The notes under the pieces were generated by a model. That model saw only the letters and a program-made list of their open reading frames with translations. It had not been told where the DNA came from and did no database searches. A program made the translations under genes and the position numbers. Shown here in pieces: positions 16,275 through 23,844 of a stretch of 64,000 bases of DNA. Origin of the DNA: Nitrososphaerales archaeon. GTDB lineage: Archaea > Thermoproteota > Nitrososphaeria > Nitrososphaerales > CADDZS01. The stretch's first letter is position 1. Every line of letters starts with the position of its first letter. Where the stretch lies: NCBI GenBank assembly GCA_030041295.1, contig JASHOD010000039.1, positions 62,001 to 126,000 on the forward strand, written 5' to 3'.

Positions 16275-17306
16275 ATGGACGAAATGATGGAAAGCGAGAA
16301 AATCGAGGCAATCATGCGGCAAGCTCGACCACAGGTCTCCGTCATTGGTGTCGGAGGAGCCGGTTGCAACATTGTCTCTTGGGTCAAGGAGAAAAAGGGA
16401 GGCGTATCCGGAGCAAAGCTGATCGCCGCGAATACCGACGCCACACACCTGAGTACCATCAAGGCAGACCGAAGGATTCTGCTGGGTGAAAAGACTACGC
16501 ATGGTATGGGTGCGGGTGGTTATCCGGAGAGAGGTGCCGCCGCTGCCAGAGAAACGATGTCCCAAATCAAGAAGGATATTGCGGGGAGTAACATCGTTTA
16601 CATCGCGACGGGTCTCGGTGGAGGAACAGGAACCGGAGCTTCGACAGTCATCGCAAATGAGATCAAGCCATCAGGCGCTTTACTGATTGGCGTGGTCACG
16701 CTGCCATTCGCCGTGGAACGATTCAGGTACAACTCCGCCAAAGTAGGACTCTCCAAACTCAAGTCTGAATGCGATACTGTAGTTGTAATTGACAACAATC
16801 GCCTCGCAAAGGTTGCTGGTGACCTTCCTCTCAAGGAAGCGTTAGGCGTTGCGAACGAGCTCGTCGGAGAATTCGTAAAGGGTATCACCGAAACAATCAC
16901 GACCGCTTCGCTCATCAACATCGACTTTGCAGATCTGCGAGCCATAATGGAAAAGAAAGGTATTGCAGCAATCGGTGTCGGTGAATCTTCGGGTGAAGAC
17001 AGAATAGAAAGAGCAGTACAAACTGCACTCGACGCACAGCTTTTAGATATCAAAGATTCGACAAAAGCATTCGGTGTCCTAATTCACGTAGCTGGTGGCG
17101 AAGACATCACCTTGGATGAGGTAACTCAAGCAGGAGAGATGATCACAAGGTCTCTACCTCCAAAGGCGCGAGTCGTCTGGGGAGCTAGAGTAGATCCATC
17201 TCTGCAAGGAAGAGTCAGAGTGATGGTTGTACTCACTGGAATCGAAAGCACATTCCTGGCACAACAACCAAGCCGACTCGGAAGATTGGTTCTCGCAAGA
17301 CACTAA
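16275..17306 (+). CDS. ftsZ: FtsZ/tubulin-family GTPase
   Basis: Tubulin-superfamily protein with ISVIGVGGAGCN-like nucleotide loop (VSVIGVGGAGCNIVSW), the GLGGGTGTGAS glycine signature, NTDATHL and a C-terminal domain ending at the catalytic-loop region. The frame is open back to a GTG at 16173, but the ATG at 16275 places the fold about ten residues from the N-terminus, as usual; it is preferred. The protein lacks an obvious C-terminal partner-binding peptide. In Thaumarchaeota division is mainly carried out by Cdv proteins and the job of FtsZ is unclear, so a division role should not be assumed. It stands alone and ends in a strong inverted repeat. Confidence 0.9.
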   Translation: MDEMMESEKIEAIMRQARPQVSVIGVGGAGCNIVSWVKEKKGGVSGAKLIAANTDATHLSTIKADRRILLGEKTTHGMGAGGYPERGAAAARETMSQIKKDIAGSNIVYIATGLGGGTGTGASTVIANEIKPSGALLIGVVTLPFAVERFRYNSAKVGLSKLKSECDTVVVIDNNRLAKVAGDLPLKEALGVANELVGEFVKGITETITTASLINIDFADLRAIMEKKGIAAIGVGESSGEDRIERAVQTALDAQLLDIKDSTKAFGVLIHVAGGEDITLDEVTQAGEMITRSLPPKARVVWGARVDPSLQGRVRVMVVLTGIESTFLAQQPSRLGRLVLARH

Positions 17307-17320
17307 AACTTGAACAAACT

Positions 17321-17349
17321 TCGAGTACAGTCCATTTAGCTGTACTCGA
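17321..17349. terminator. Bidirectional hairpin between ftsZ and a glyoxalase-fold gene
   Basis: Perfect 10-bp arms TCGAGTACAG / CTGTACTCGA with a 9-nt loop. It lies 14 bp after the ftsZ stop, and the stop of the convergent gene falls in the loop. Confidence 0.55.
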
Positions 17350-17750
17350 TCGTCCATTTATCATGAGAGTACTGACCGCGCCGCCACCCTTTCTTATCGA
17401 TAATGTCAAACAAGTTCCCATCTGGATCCGCGAGCGTAACGAAATCTTCCCTTTCTTTTGGGGATCTCTTCAAAGTAGCTCCGAGACCAACGAGCCTCTC
17501 GACCTCTGATTCAGGATCTGATGAATATAGATCGAGATGAATGCGATAATCTTCCAAAGGTCACTCCGTCGTCAGATTCAAAGAAACATTTGGACCAACG
17601 CCTTCCGGATCCTTCAAGACCACGGAATCTGCGCTTAGAGCTTCACGAGGTATGTAATGCAGAGCTTCCTGCCAGAAGGCCATCATCCCCGGAAAGTTCG
17701 TGCAGTCGATGACTATCGCCCCGACCCAAATCTTTTTTGCGTTTCTCCAA
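17336..17750 (-). pseudogene. Glyoxalase/VOC-fold protein, interrupted
   Basis: Homology-like sequence runs through three pieces. From TTG 17750 a start MEKRK leads into a run of six T on the plus strand (17733-17738); one base fewer is needed to continue into IWVGAIVIDCTNFPGMMAFW. This frame then meets an in-frame TGA at 17563-17561, after NVSLNLTTE, where a Trp codon would fit. Beyond it the same frame continues LEDYRIHLDLYSSDPESE and ADPDGNLFDIID, the usual end of the VOC domain. A frame break plus a nonsense codon argue for real decay, unless the consensus is poor. Confidence 0.6.
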
Positions 17751-17787
17751 AGTTAGAATTCTCCCTTGCCCATCAAACAGTTAGTTT

Positions 17788-19137
17788 TCAAAGATCTGTA
17801 GCATCTTCAAATTTCCAACCATCATCCTGAGATCTTGGATTTGGAGTTCTCTTCAAGTTTCCAAGATGTCCTTCATCCATCATCTTCGAAACTACATACG
17901 CAGAAAAGGCTGGGGCACCCGTCGCACCCGGCGAGTTGTAATTCAAAATATGAATTGAGCTTTTGCCGCTCACCAGGATCGCTTCCGGGACAAATCCATT
18001 GTTATCGATGACCGAGTTCCTTACTCCAGCCAGCCCCCTTTCGTTCAAATAAGAAACATCTAGTGCTGGCACAAACTCCTTGACCCGGGCGCACATCGCT
18101 TTCTTCGAAATTGAGCTACGCCACTCGTGCCAGACGAGTGATAGGAATGTTTCATTTGTGAATAATTTGAGCTTTGGTCCAAGCGGCCGCTCGAAGAGCT
18201 TTGAAATTATCTGTAGCCTTTTCTCGCTCAAGCCCTTGTAAGTGAACGGGCTAGAGACCAGCACGGCATTGGGGCCAATCTCTCTCTTTCCACTAGCTCG
18301 CACAATCAAATGCGGGTCGAGGAAGGGATACTCTTTGAATCTCGCTACCGAGTAGATGTTCCTCGTAACCTTTGAAGCAAATGGCTCGTCAACCTTCCAG
18401 TACTCTCCCCGAAAGTGAAGATCAGTGTATTCTTTCGCTAGACCAAGTTTATGGGTGATGTCAATTGACCCACCGCCGGCAGCATTCACTAGGTAATTCG
18501 AAGAAATTTGAAGTATAGACCCATCATTTCTGCTACGCAAGTGAACATTATTTTTACCTTCAAATTCACTAATCCTTTCGACCTCGTAACCTCCGACAAA
18601 TTTGACGCCGTTCTTTGACGCCTTGTCGAAAAGGAAATTCGTAAACTCCCCGTAATCCACGCAGGTGTCAGTCTTTGAGAATATCGCGCCTGCGCATTTT
18701 ACCTGAGGTTCTAGACTTTTTACCCCGTTTGAATCCAAGATCTCGAACTCATTGTAGTTCATTCCATTTTGGGATGCCCACTCTTTGTAATGATCTAGCG
18801 TTTTTACCTGCTCTTCGCTCAGTGCGATTTCGAAGGTTCCAACCGGCTTCCAAGTAAGACTATATTTTGATGCGAGATCTCTCCAGAGATAGTATGACTT
18901 TTGAGAGGCCCTCGCGAAAATTCTCTTTTTCTCCGGATTAAGATAGAACGGCCTATGAATCATTCCAGTGTTTCTTGAACTGGTATGCCTTGCGACTTTG
19001 GTTTCTCTCTCAATCAAGGCTATCGAACAATCGTCGAATAAATCAGAAAGCCAGTAGGCTATAGAAACGCCGAGAATTCCACCGCCAATCACGGCGACAT
19101 CATATTCCCTTTGCTTTTGTGGTAATTGAACGGCCAA
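17788..19137 (-). CDS. FAD-dependent oxidoreductase (DAO family, L-2-hydroxyglutarate dehydrogenase-like)
   Basis: 449 residues. The N-terminal dinucleotide-binding loop VIGGGILGVSIAYWL (about 17-31) and the RHTSSRNTGMIH segment (about 49-60) are characteristic of the L-2-hydroxyglutarate/glycerol-3-phosphate dehydrogenase branch of the DAO superfamily. The C-terminal GxGxxG-poor half with NSPGATGAPAFSAYV closes the FAD site. Likely oxidises a 2-hydroxy acid or amine and passes electrons to quinone or O2; the exact substrate cannot be read. TTG start; single-gene unit. Confidence 0.85.
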   Translation of the reverse strand: MAVQLPQKQREYDVAVIGGGILGVSIAYWLSDLFDDCSIALIERETKVARHTSSRNTGMIHRPFYLNPEKKRIFARASQKSYYLWRDLASKYSLTWKPVGTFEIALSEEQVKTLDHYKEWASQNGMNYNEFEILDSNGVKSLEPQVKCAGAIFSKTDTCVDYGEFTNFLFDKASKNGVKFVGGYEVERISEFEGKNNVHLRSRNDGSILQISSNYLVNAAGGGSIDITHKLGLAKEYTDLHFRGEYWKVDEPFASKVTRNIYSVARFKEYPFLDPHLIVRASGKREIGPNAVLVSSPFTYKGLSEKRLQIISKLFERPLGPKLKLFTNETFLSLVWHEWRSSISKKAMCARVKEFVPALDVSYLNERGLAGVRNSVIDNNGFVPEAILVSGKSSIHILNYNSPGATGAPAFSAYVVSKMMDEGHLGNLKRTPNPRSQDDGWKFEDATDL

Positions 19138-19300
19138 CGGCGTTCTTCATCCTCTTGCTAATTTCTGCGGAATTTGGTTGCTATGAATATTCCTTCGATG
19201 GGTGGAATGAATCCTAGAGGGCCATTCACGATTTCAGTAAAAGATGGACTATTCTGATACCATCAATAAAGCCATGAGATGGTACAGTAGCACGAACTAC

Positions 19301-20260
19301 CTATCTAACGATGAGCACATTCGTCTTAGCGTTATCGGCTACACCGGAAGCTACGTTTCCTAAAAAAAACGACTTTAATTTGCTGTAGCCTCCCATTCCT
19401 ACAGCTACTAGGTCATAGGACCCTGCCTCTGCCTCCTCAACTATTCCGCGAGTAATGTCCGGAGAATCAATCGTCTTTCCGTTGCATTTTGTAACGCCTT
19501 CTTCTTGTAACGTCCTGACTGCTTCGCGGACGAAATCGGCCATTTCCTTTTCCCACTTTGATATGCTGTTGGGAATCACCATCCCCTCCGAAGACATTGG
19601 AATCGAGATGACTCCAATTGGATCTACTTGTCCCTGGAATTTCACTGCGAGGCTTGCGGCCGCGTGGAGCGCGAGTCTCGCTTCCTTAGACCCATCATAT
19701 CCTAAAAGAATCTTCGGCAGCCCCTCGACCTTGTTTTTCACAATGAGAACAGAGATCTTCGACTCCCTTGCAACTTTTCTCGACACGCTTCCCAATATAA
19801 GACTCTTTAACCCGGAGAGGCCGCGGCTTCCCATCACCACAAGATCGTAATCCGAACTAGCTGCGAGTTTCACGATCTCTCCTCCCACATCGTCAGATTG
19901 AACTGTTATCGCATCGCACTTCAAACCAGCGTTATCAACTAGTTTCTTTCTTTCGTTGACTAGCGCCTGATTTTTTGAAATATTCTTTTGGATCTCACTC
20001 TGAGAAAGGGTTACCGCGGGCCCAGGGCTCAGCAACTGGCCGCCGGGGCTAGGATTCAAAACTGGGGCTGAAATTGTACTGGGAATCGGAGACGACTCTA
20101 CATAAACTAAGTCTACTCTCGAAGAAAAAGCTTCGCCGATGTGAATTGTGAGGTTGAGCGCGTAATCTGAAATCTCCGACCCATCGATAGCGACGAGCAG
20201 CCTTGAAAATGACGGTTCAGATTTTCTCTGTTCCTTAACATTTCCATCTTTTTCGCTCAA
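19301..20260 (-). CDS. Tandem-domain universal stress protein
   Basis: 319 residues with two UspA domains: about 19-175 (LLVAIDGSEISDYALNL, then GSRGLSGLKSLILGSVSRKV) and about 182-319 (ILLGYDGSKEARLALHA, then GMGGYSKLKSFFLGNVASG). The first keeps the G-x2-G-x9-G-S/T ATP-binding pattern; the second is a close variant. Between strands 1 and 2 of the first domain is a Pro/Ser-rich insert. TTG start. A 50-nt stretch of its 5' coding end is duplicated about 1 kb away (21209-21258). Confidence 0.9.
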   Translation of the reverse strand: MSEKDGNVKEQRKSEPSFSRLLVAIDGSEISDYALNLTIHIGEAFSSRVDLVYVESSPIPSTISAPVLNPSPGGQLLSPGPAVTLSQSEIQKNISKNQALVNERKKLVDNAGLKCDAITVQSDDVGGEIVKLAASSDYDLVVMGSRGLSGLKSLILGSVSRKVARESKISVLIVKNKVEGLPKILLGYDGSKEARLALHAAASLAVKFQGQVDPIGVISIPMSSEGMVIPNSISKWEKEMADFVREAVRTLQEEGVTKCNGKTIDSPDITRGIVEEAEAGSYDLVAVGMGGYSKLKSFFLGNVASGVADNAKTNVLIVR

Positions 20261-20391
20261 GAGGAATTTCTATCCTTTCTCTACCGTGGTTTCCCTAGGG
20301 CCTTCTTATGTAAAACGCTCTAACGTCTCTTAGATAATAGCATTGTGGAACTCTGTTAATTTCACAGGAGAAAAATGCACACAATTTACTC

Positions 20392-20826
20392 TCATGCGGC
20401 GTCTGGAGTATAACGGGACAAGGAAATCGTATGTGCTGGAAACTTGTCGAGTATTTCATTATCTTCGGTAATCACCTTTGTGTTCATACGTTGAGCTAGA
20501 GCAACATAACACGCATCGTAAATAGTCAAGTTCTGCCTGACACTCAGCAGGCCGGACAATTCCAACAGTTTTCCCCTAGGCCTCCATATCCCGAACCGAT
20601 ATTTACTCAATGATTTGGCCGCCAACGTAAGCTTGGTCTCATTGTATAGGCCACTGAAACGTAACGCATTCATTACTTCATAGAAAAGCAAAGTAGGAAC
20701 CGACAAACCCACTCGTCCAGTGGCGAAATCGTCTCTCAGTTCGGTGGCGAGCTCTGAATCAGACTCAACCAGAAACCATTTAGTTACTATGGATGAGTCG
20801 ATGACGTAATCTTTCTTTTTCGCCAT
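20392..20826 (-). CDS. vapC: VapC PIN-domain ribonuclease toxin
   Basis: 144 residues with the PIN acidic residues in place: D9 in YVIDSSIVTKWF, the Glu in FYEVMNALRF, the Asp in IYDACYVALAQ and the Asp of VITEDNEILDKF. VapC toxins cleave specific tRNAs or rRNA. Its start overlaps the end of the upstream antitoxin gene by 40 bp, showing a co-transcribed pair. Confidence 0.88.
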   Translation of the reverse strand: MAKKKDYVIDSSIVTKWFLVESDSELATELRDDFATGRVGLSVPTLLFYEVMNALRFSGLYNETKLTLAAKSLSKYRFGIWRPRGKLLELSGLLSVRQNLTIYDACYVALAQRMNTKVITEDNEILDKFPAHTISLSRYTPDAA

Positions 20827-21053
20827 TGTTTGATCACCGCCAGCGAATTCCAGTCTTTTGGCGCTTGCTGCTTCACCTTTTCATTTAGAATCACTGCCTC
20901 TGCCATGTCAGCGTTGCCTTCCTCCTCGACTTTTTGACTGATCATTTCTCTGATTTCTTCGCTCCAGTTTACCTGAATACCGTTCATTTTCGCCTTTAGA
21001 GACTCGGGAAGCGTTATTGTCGTCCTGACAAGTCGTTCTCTGTGTTTCGGCAT
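20787..21053 (-). CDS. vapB: VapB ribbon-helix-helix antitoxin
   Basis: 88 residues, ATG start. The N-terminus RTTITLPESLKAKM is a ribbon-helix-helix strand and helix; the C-terminus (APKDWNSLAVIKQWRKRK) would wrap the toxin. Overlaps vapC. Two tandem 9-bp repeats directly at its start codon suggest autorepression. Confidence 0.85.
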   Translation of the reverse strand: MPKHRERLVRTTITLPESLKAKMNGIQVNWSEEIREMISQKVEEEGNADMAEAVILNEKVKQQAPKDWNSLAVIKQWRKRKITSSTHP

Positions 21054-21055
21054 AC

Positions 21056-21073
21056 CAGTAATATCAGTAATAT
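21056..21073 (-). promoter_or_regulatory. Tandem 9-bp repeats at vapB start
   Basis: CAGTAATAT occurs twice in direct tandem on the plus strand, ending 2 bp before the vapB ATG; an AATTATAAG TATA-like box lies just upstream. Position fits an antitoxin-bound operator. Confidence 0.45.
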
Positions 21074-21136
21074 TTCCTTATAATTAAGATTATGAATTGC
21101 TAGATCGGAAGAAGTGAAAGGCTCGATACAAAGAGG

Positions 21137-21165
21137 TGGTGGGCCCGTGGGATTTGAACACTTTA
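21137..21165 (-). other. tRNA-like 3' end, degenerate
   Basis: On the minus strand, GTTCAAATCCCAC is followed by GGGCCCA and CCA, the look of a T-arm, acceptor strand and encoded CCA. The 5' side of the T stem does not pair and no 5' half of a tRNA is found, so it is read as a remnant. Confidence 0.35.
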
Positions 21166-21206
21166 TTCCCGTATTGTGGTTCTAGTCTATAATTTCTTTG
21201 ACTTGA

Positions 21207-21320
21207 GAGCGTAATCTGAAATCTCCGACCCATCGATAGCGACGAGCAGCCTTGAAAAAGATGTCTTGGTTTTTCTGTTCTTTACCTTCTTCTACTTTCT
21301 TTTCGCTTACTGTGAAGTAT
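21207..21320 (-). pseudogene. Duplicated 5' fragment of universal stress protein gene
   Basis: Bases 21209-21258 are identical over 50 nt to 20160-20209 inside the stress-protein gene (the part coding SRLLVAIDGSEISDYA). Outside this block similarity fades quickly; the upstream part still encodes an SEK...KEQ-like N-terminus but in a shifted frame. It cannot make a functional protein. Confidence 0.7.
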
Positions 21321-21335
21321 TCGACACTATGAAAT

Positions 21336-21366
21336 TGGTGGGCTTAATGCGATTTGAACCCACCCG
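21336..21366 (-). other. Second tRNA-like 3' end, degenerate
   Basis: Minus strand GGGTTCAAATCGCAT then TAAGCCCACCA. Upstream a GACTGAAGAT stretch recalls the tRNA-Phe anticodon arm, but stems do not pair and no acceptor 5' strand is present. Remnant rather than gene. Confidence 0.35.
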
Positions 21367-21490
21367 TACCCAAAAGATATCTTCAGTCAAAAGCTTACGT
21401 ATGATCCACTCTTCTCGACCATGCTCATAATTGTGTTCTAAGCAAAGAAATAGCAGGATTGAATACTAGATTACATCGAAGTTTTTCAAA

Positions 21491-21499
21491 CTTATATAG
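21491..21499 (+). promoter_or_regulatory. TATA-like box of second vapBC
   Basis: CTTATATAG centred 26 bp before the ATG at 21521, ideal for a leaderless transcript. Confidence 0.5.
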
Positions 21500-21520
21500 C
21501 ACAAATGTCCAAATGGTCTT

Positions 21521-21814
21521 ATGGCAATTAAGGTCGAGCTTGATGAAAATTTAGAGAAGGAGTTCCGAGAACTTGCCATGAAAAAATTCGGGTACTCCAA
21601 AGGATCGATCAAAAAGGCTACGGAAACTGCAATTAGAGAATGGACTGCCGTGGAAACCGGAAGGAAAGTAGCAACATCTCAAAGCAAAAAAGGGAAAAGC
21701 GGGGTGGATTTATTGACAGGTCTACTGAAGGACGTAAAGCATAGAACTTCTGTGGAAGAACAGCATGAAATAAGGAAATTATGGACCAAATCTGCCGAAG
21801 AGCTGAAGCATTAA
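21521..21814 (+). CDS. VapB-type antitoxin
   Basis: 97 residues from the ATG at 21521. The N-terminus (MAIKVELDENLEKEFRELAM) resembles the strand and helix of an RHH-like antitoxin; the middle is basic; the C-terminus (EEQHEIRKLWTKSAEELKH) is helical. It is followed one base later by a PIN gene. Confidence 0.75.
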   Translation: MAIKVELDENLEKEFRELAMKKFGYSKGSIKKATETAIREWTAVETGRKVATSQSKKGKSGVDLLTGLLKDVKHRTSVEEQHEIRKLWTKSAEELKH

Positions 21815-21815
21815 G

Positions 21816-22256
21816 ATGGCGACTCCGTCCTTTTTCATTGACACGAATATTTTCCTCGAACTTGAATTTCAAGATTCAAGATGGGAGGCGTGCCGGGACT
21901 TTATGGAGAAAGTAGAAACAGGAGATATTAGCGCTTCAACATCAGATTTTGTGTTGTACAGCGCAATTCTTGAAATTGAATCAAAGAGTGGCAAGAAGGA
22001 ATCCGCAGTGAAAATTGCAACCTTTCTTGGAGCTATATCGTCACTCAATGGATTATCAATTATTAGACCAACGTACAAAGAAATGATCAATGCTGCTGAG
22101 AAGATGAGTGAGAGAAGATTGGATTTTGATGATTCTTATGTGGTCTCTTCTATGAAAGCGGCGAAGATAGACAAACTGGTCTCTTTCGACAAGCACTACA
22201 ATAAGGTAGATGAGATAGTTCGAGTAGAACCAATGGAAATCGTTGCCGGCTTGTAG
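21816..22256 (+). CDS. vapC: VapC PIN-domain ribonuclease toxin
   Basis: 146 residues, ATG start. PIN signature residues: D9 in FFIDTNIFLELEF, the Glu in YSAILEIESKSG, the Asp pair in LDFDDSYVVSSMKA and the Asp in LVSFDKHYNKVD. Co-transcribed with the antitoxin just upstream and ended by a hairpin. A second, sequence-unrelated VapBC copy within 2 kb of the first. Confidence 0.88.
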   Translation: MATPSFFIDTNIFLELEFQDSRWEACRDFMEKVETGDISASTSDFVLYSAILEIESKSGKKESAVKIATFLGAISSLNGLSIIRPTYKEMINAAEKMSERRLDFDDSYVVSSMKAAKIDKLVSFDKHYNKVDEIVRVEPMEIVAGL

Positions 22257-22259
22257 GAA

Positions 22260-22277
22260 AAATGGGCTCTCCCATTT
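22260..22277 (+). terminator. Hairpin after vapC
   Basis: AAATGGG / CCCATTT, 7-bp arms with a CTCT loop, beginning 4 bp after the toxin stop. Confidence 0.5.
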
Positions 22278-22297
22278 CTTGTATTGATATATTGTAG

Positions 22298-22725
22298 CTT
22301 CGTCTCCGAACTAGTTTTCTTTTTCGAGGGAAATACGCTTGTTTTTACTCGGATAACGTACTCATCATAAGTGCTAACGCTACGGCAAATGGGTCAGTAA
22401 TTTTATCGAGCGCAACAGGCTCCGTCGAGTACCCTATCAACGGATCCGATATTTCACTTTCATTTGTTCTTCCAAAGACAACGAACAGTAGCAGTAGGTA
22501 GTAGCTATACGTCGTCGCAAAGAAGTTCAACTCCATTGACAATTTCTATGGTTAGCTCGACTACCGCCAACAGGCAGTTCAACAACCCCATCATCTTCCT
22601 TAAGCGGAATTTATCGGTTAACGATAGTGCAAATAGTAGAATTGTTTCTGGGAGGAATAATTGCGGGCGCCTTGATCGCCGGAGCGTATTTCTATCGTAA
22701 AAAGAAACAGAATAATTCCACATAG
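22298..22725 (+). pseudogene. Decayed membrane-anchored surface protein (C-terminal part)
   Basis: Three successive frames give one plausible product: ANGSVILSSATGSVEYPING, then a Ser/Thr-rich stretch (SSQRSSTPLTISMVSSTT), then PPTGSSTTPSSSLSG with a single anchor helix LFLGGIIAGALIAGAYFY and a basic RKKKQ tail. This is the normal end of an archaeal surface glycoprotein. At least two frame changes and no start codon mark it as a remnant. Confidence 0.5.
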
Positions 22726-22888
22726 ATAGGTACGAAATCTCCAAAGCACCTCGAATACATATTTTCTACAGTAATGCGCTCTGAATAGTGTTGAGAAGGA
22801 GTATCATGAAATAGAATCTACAATACGAAATATCTATATCATATGCATGAGGCAGGCTCTTGGACTAGGAAAATAGAAAGCGAGAGGC

Positions 22889-23728
22889 TTGCAACGTTCT
22901 GATAAATTCTCAACCTCGAACGAGGCCCACCTGAGCGCTCTAGGCGCCATCGGGTTATCCCAATATGAGAGTAAGTGCTTCCTCGCATCCCTGGAACTAG
23001 GGCCCTCAACCATCAACCAGATCGGGATCACCGCCGGTGTTCCGAGAACCAAGGTGTACGGAGCCGTCAAGAAACTTGTAGAGCGAGGATTGATCGAGCA
23101 AAGCGAGGAAAATCCAAAAATATTCATCGCGCGATCTCCAAAGGATTTCCTCATTCCACTTCTCGAGAAAGAAAGCAGGCGGATAAAGGAGAGCCTCGAG
23201 GCCTTGACCGAACTAGAAGTCATGCATCAGTCGATGGAATACGTAAAGAGAGCCGAAGCTTTGCGCTCCAAGGTCTGGAGATACTGGCCGCGCACGGCTG
23301 TTACCCACAAGTTGAAGGAGTTACTCAGTGAAAGCAGGAAAAAGCTCGTCGTTCTAACCACTGCAAACGGCTTGATCCGCCTATCGAAGATGGCCGATCT
23401 CTTATACGAACGCTCAAAGGTCGGTTTGAAGCTGGATATTTTCAGCTCTACAAAGGACGAACCGTTGTTTTCGACAACGGTTCAAAGCATGAACGAGATC
23501 CCGACCTGCAAGATAACCTTCCTTCCTGTTTCATATCCGGTCCAAATCATGGTAATCGACTCGCAATACCTATTGATCACTGAACTAAAACCAGATGACT
23601 TGAAGGACGACGCAATGGACGTCGCATTCTTAATCCAGAACACGGAACTCTCCGAAATTATGGAAACTATGGTGCGAATGATTGGCCACGAAATGGCCGG
23701 CGAAGAGCCAAAGCGAATTGTGAGTTAG
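22889..23728 (+). CDS. TrmB-family transcriptional regulator
   Basis: 279 residues. N-terminal winged helix (about 12-80) with GLSQYESKCFLASLELG and GVPRTKVYGAVKKLVERGL, followed by a coiled linker and a C-terminal effector domain. The TTG start at 22889 has a purine-rich AGCGAGAGG upstream. TrmB proteins answer to sugars or other small metabolites. Its neighbour is the MFS carrier at 23845, a likely target (inference). Confidence 0.85.
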   Translation: MQRSDKFSTSNEAHLSALGAIGLSQYESKCFLASLELGPSTINQIGITAGVPRTKVYGAVKKLVERGLIEQSEENPKIFIARSPKDFLIPLLEKESRRIKESLEALTELEVMHQSMEYVKRAEALRSKVWRYWPRTAVTHKLKELLSESRKKLVVLTTANGLIRLSKMADLLYERSKVGLKLDIFSSTKDEPLFSTTVQSMNEIPTCKITFLPVSYPVQIMVIDSQYLLITELKPDDLKDDAMDVAFLIQNTELSEIMETMVRMIGHEMAGEEPKRIVS

Positions 23729-23844
23729 AGACCGCATCACAATTCCAAATTCCTGTTTAATGGGTTTCGTTCGGTCATTAGCCAAAAACCAATAATCAGC
23801 TTTTTCTAGTAAAACTCGGAATATAACTCAGAATCGTATCCGGT

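Larger units (their letters stand above)
21054..21520. other. Intergenic scar between two VapBC modules
   Basis: About 467 bases that carry no intact gene. They hold the vapB operator repeats, a tRNA-like 3' end, a copied fragment of the neighbouring stress-protein gene and a second tRNA-like 3' end, then the promoter of the next antitoxin. Confidence 0.5.

Noticed and set aside
21137-21366. Intact tRNA genes
   Set aside because: T-arm and CCA-like ends exist but stems fail to pair and 5' halves are missing.
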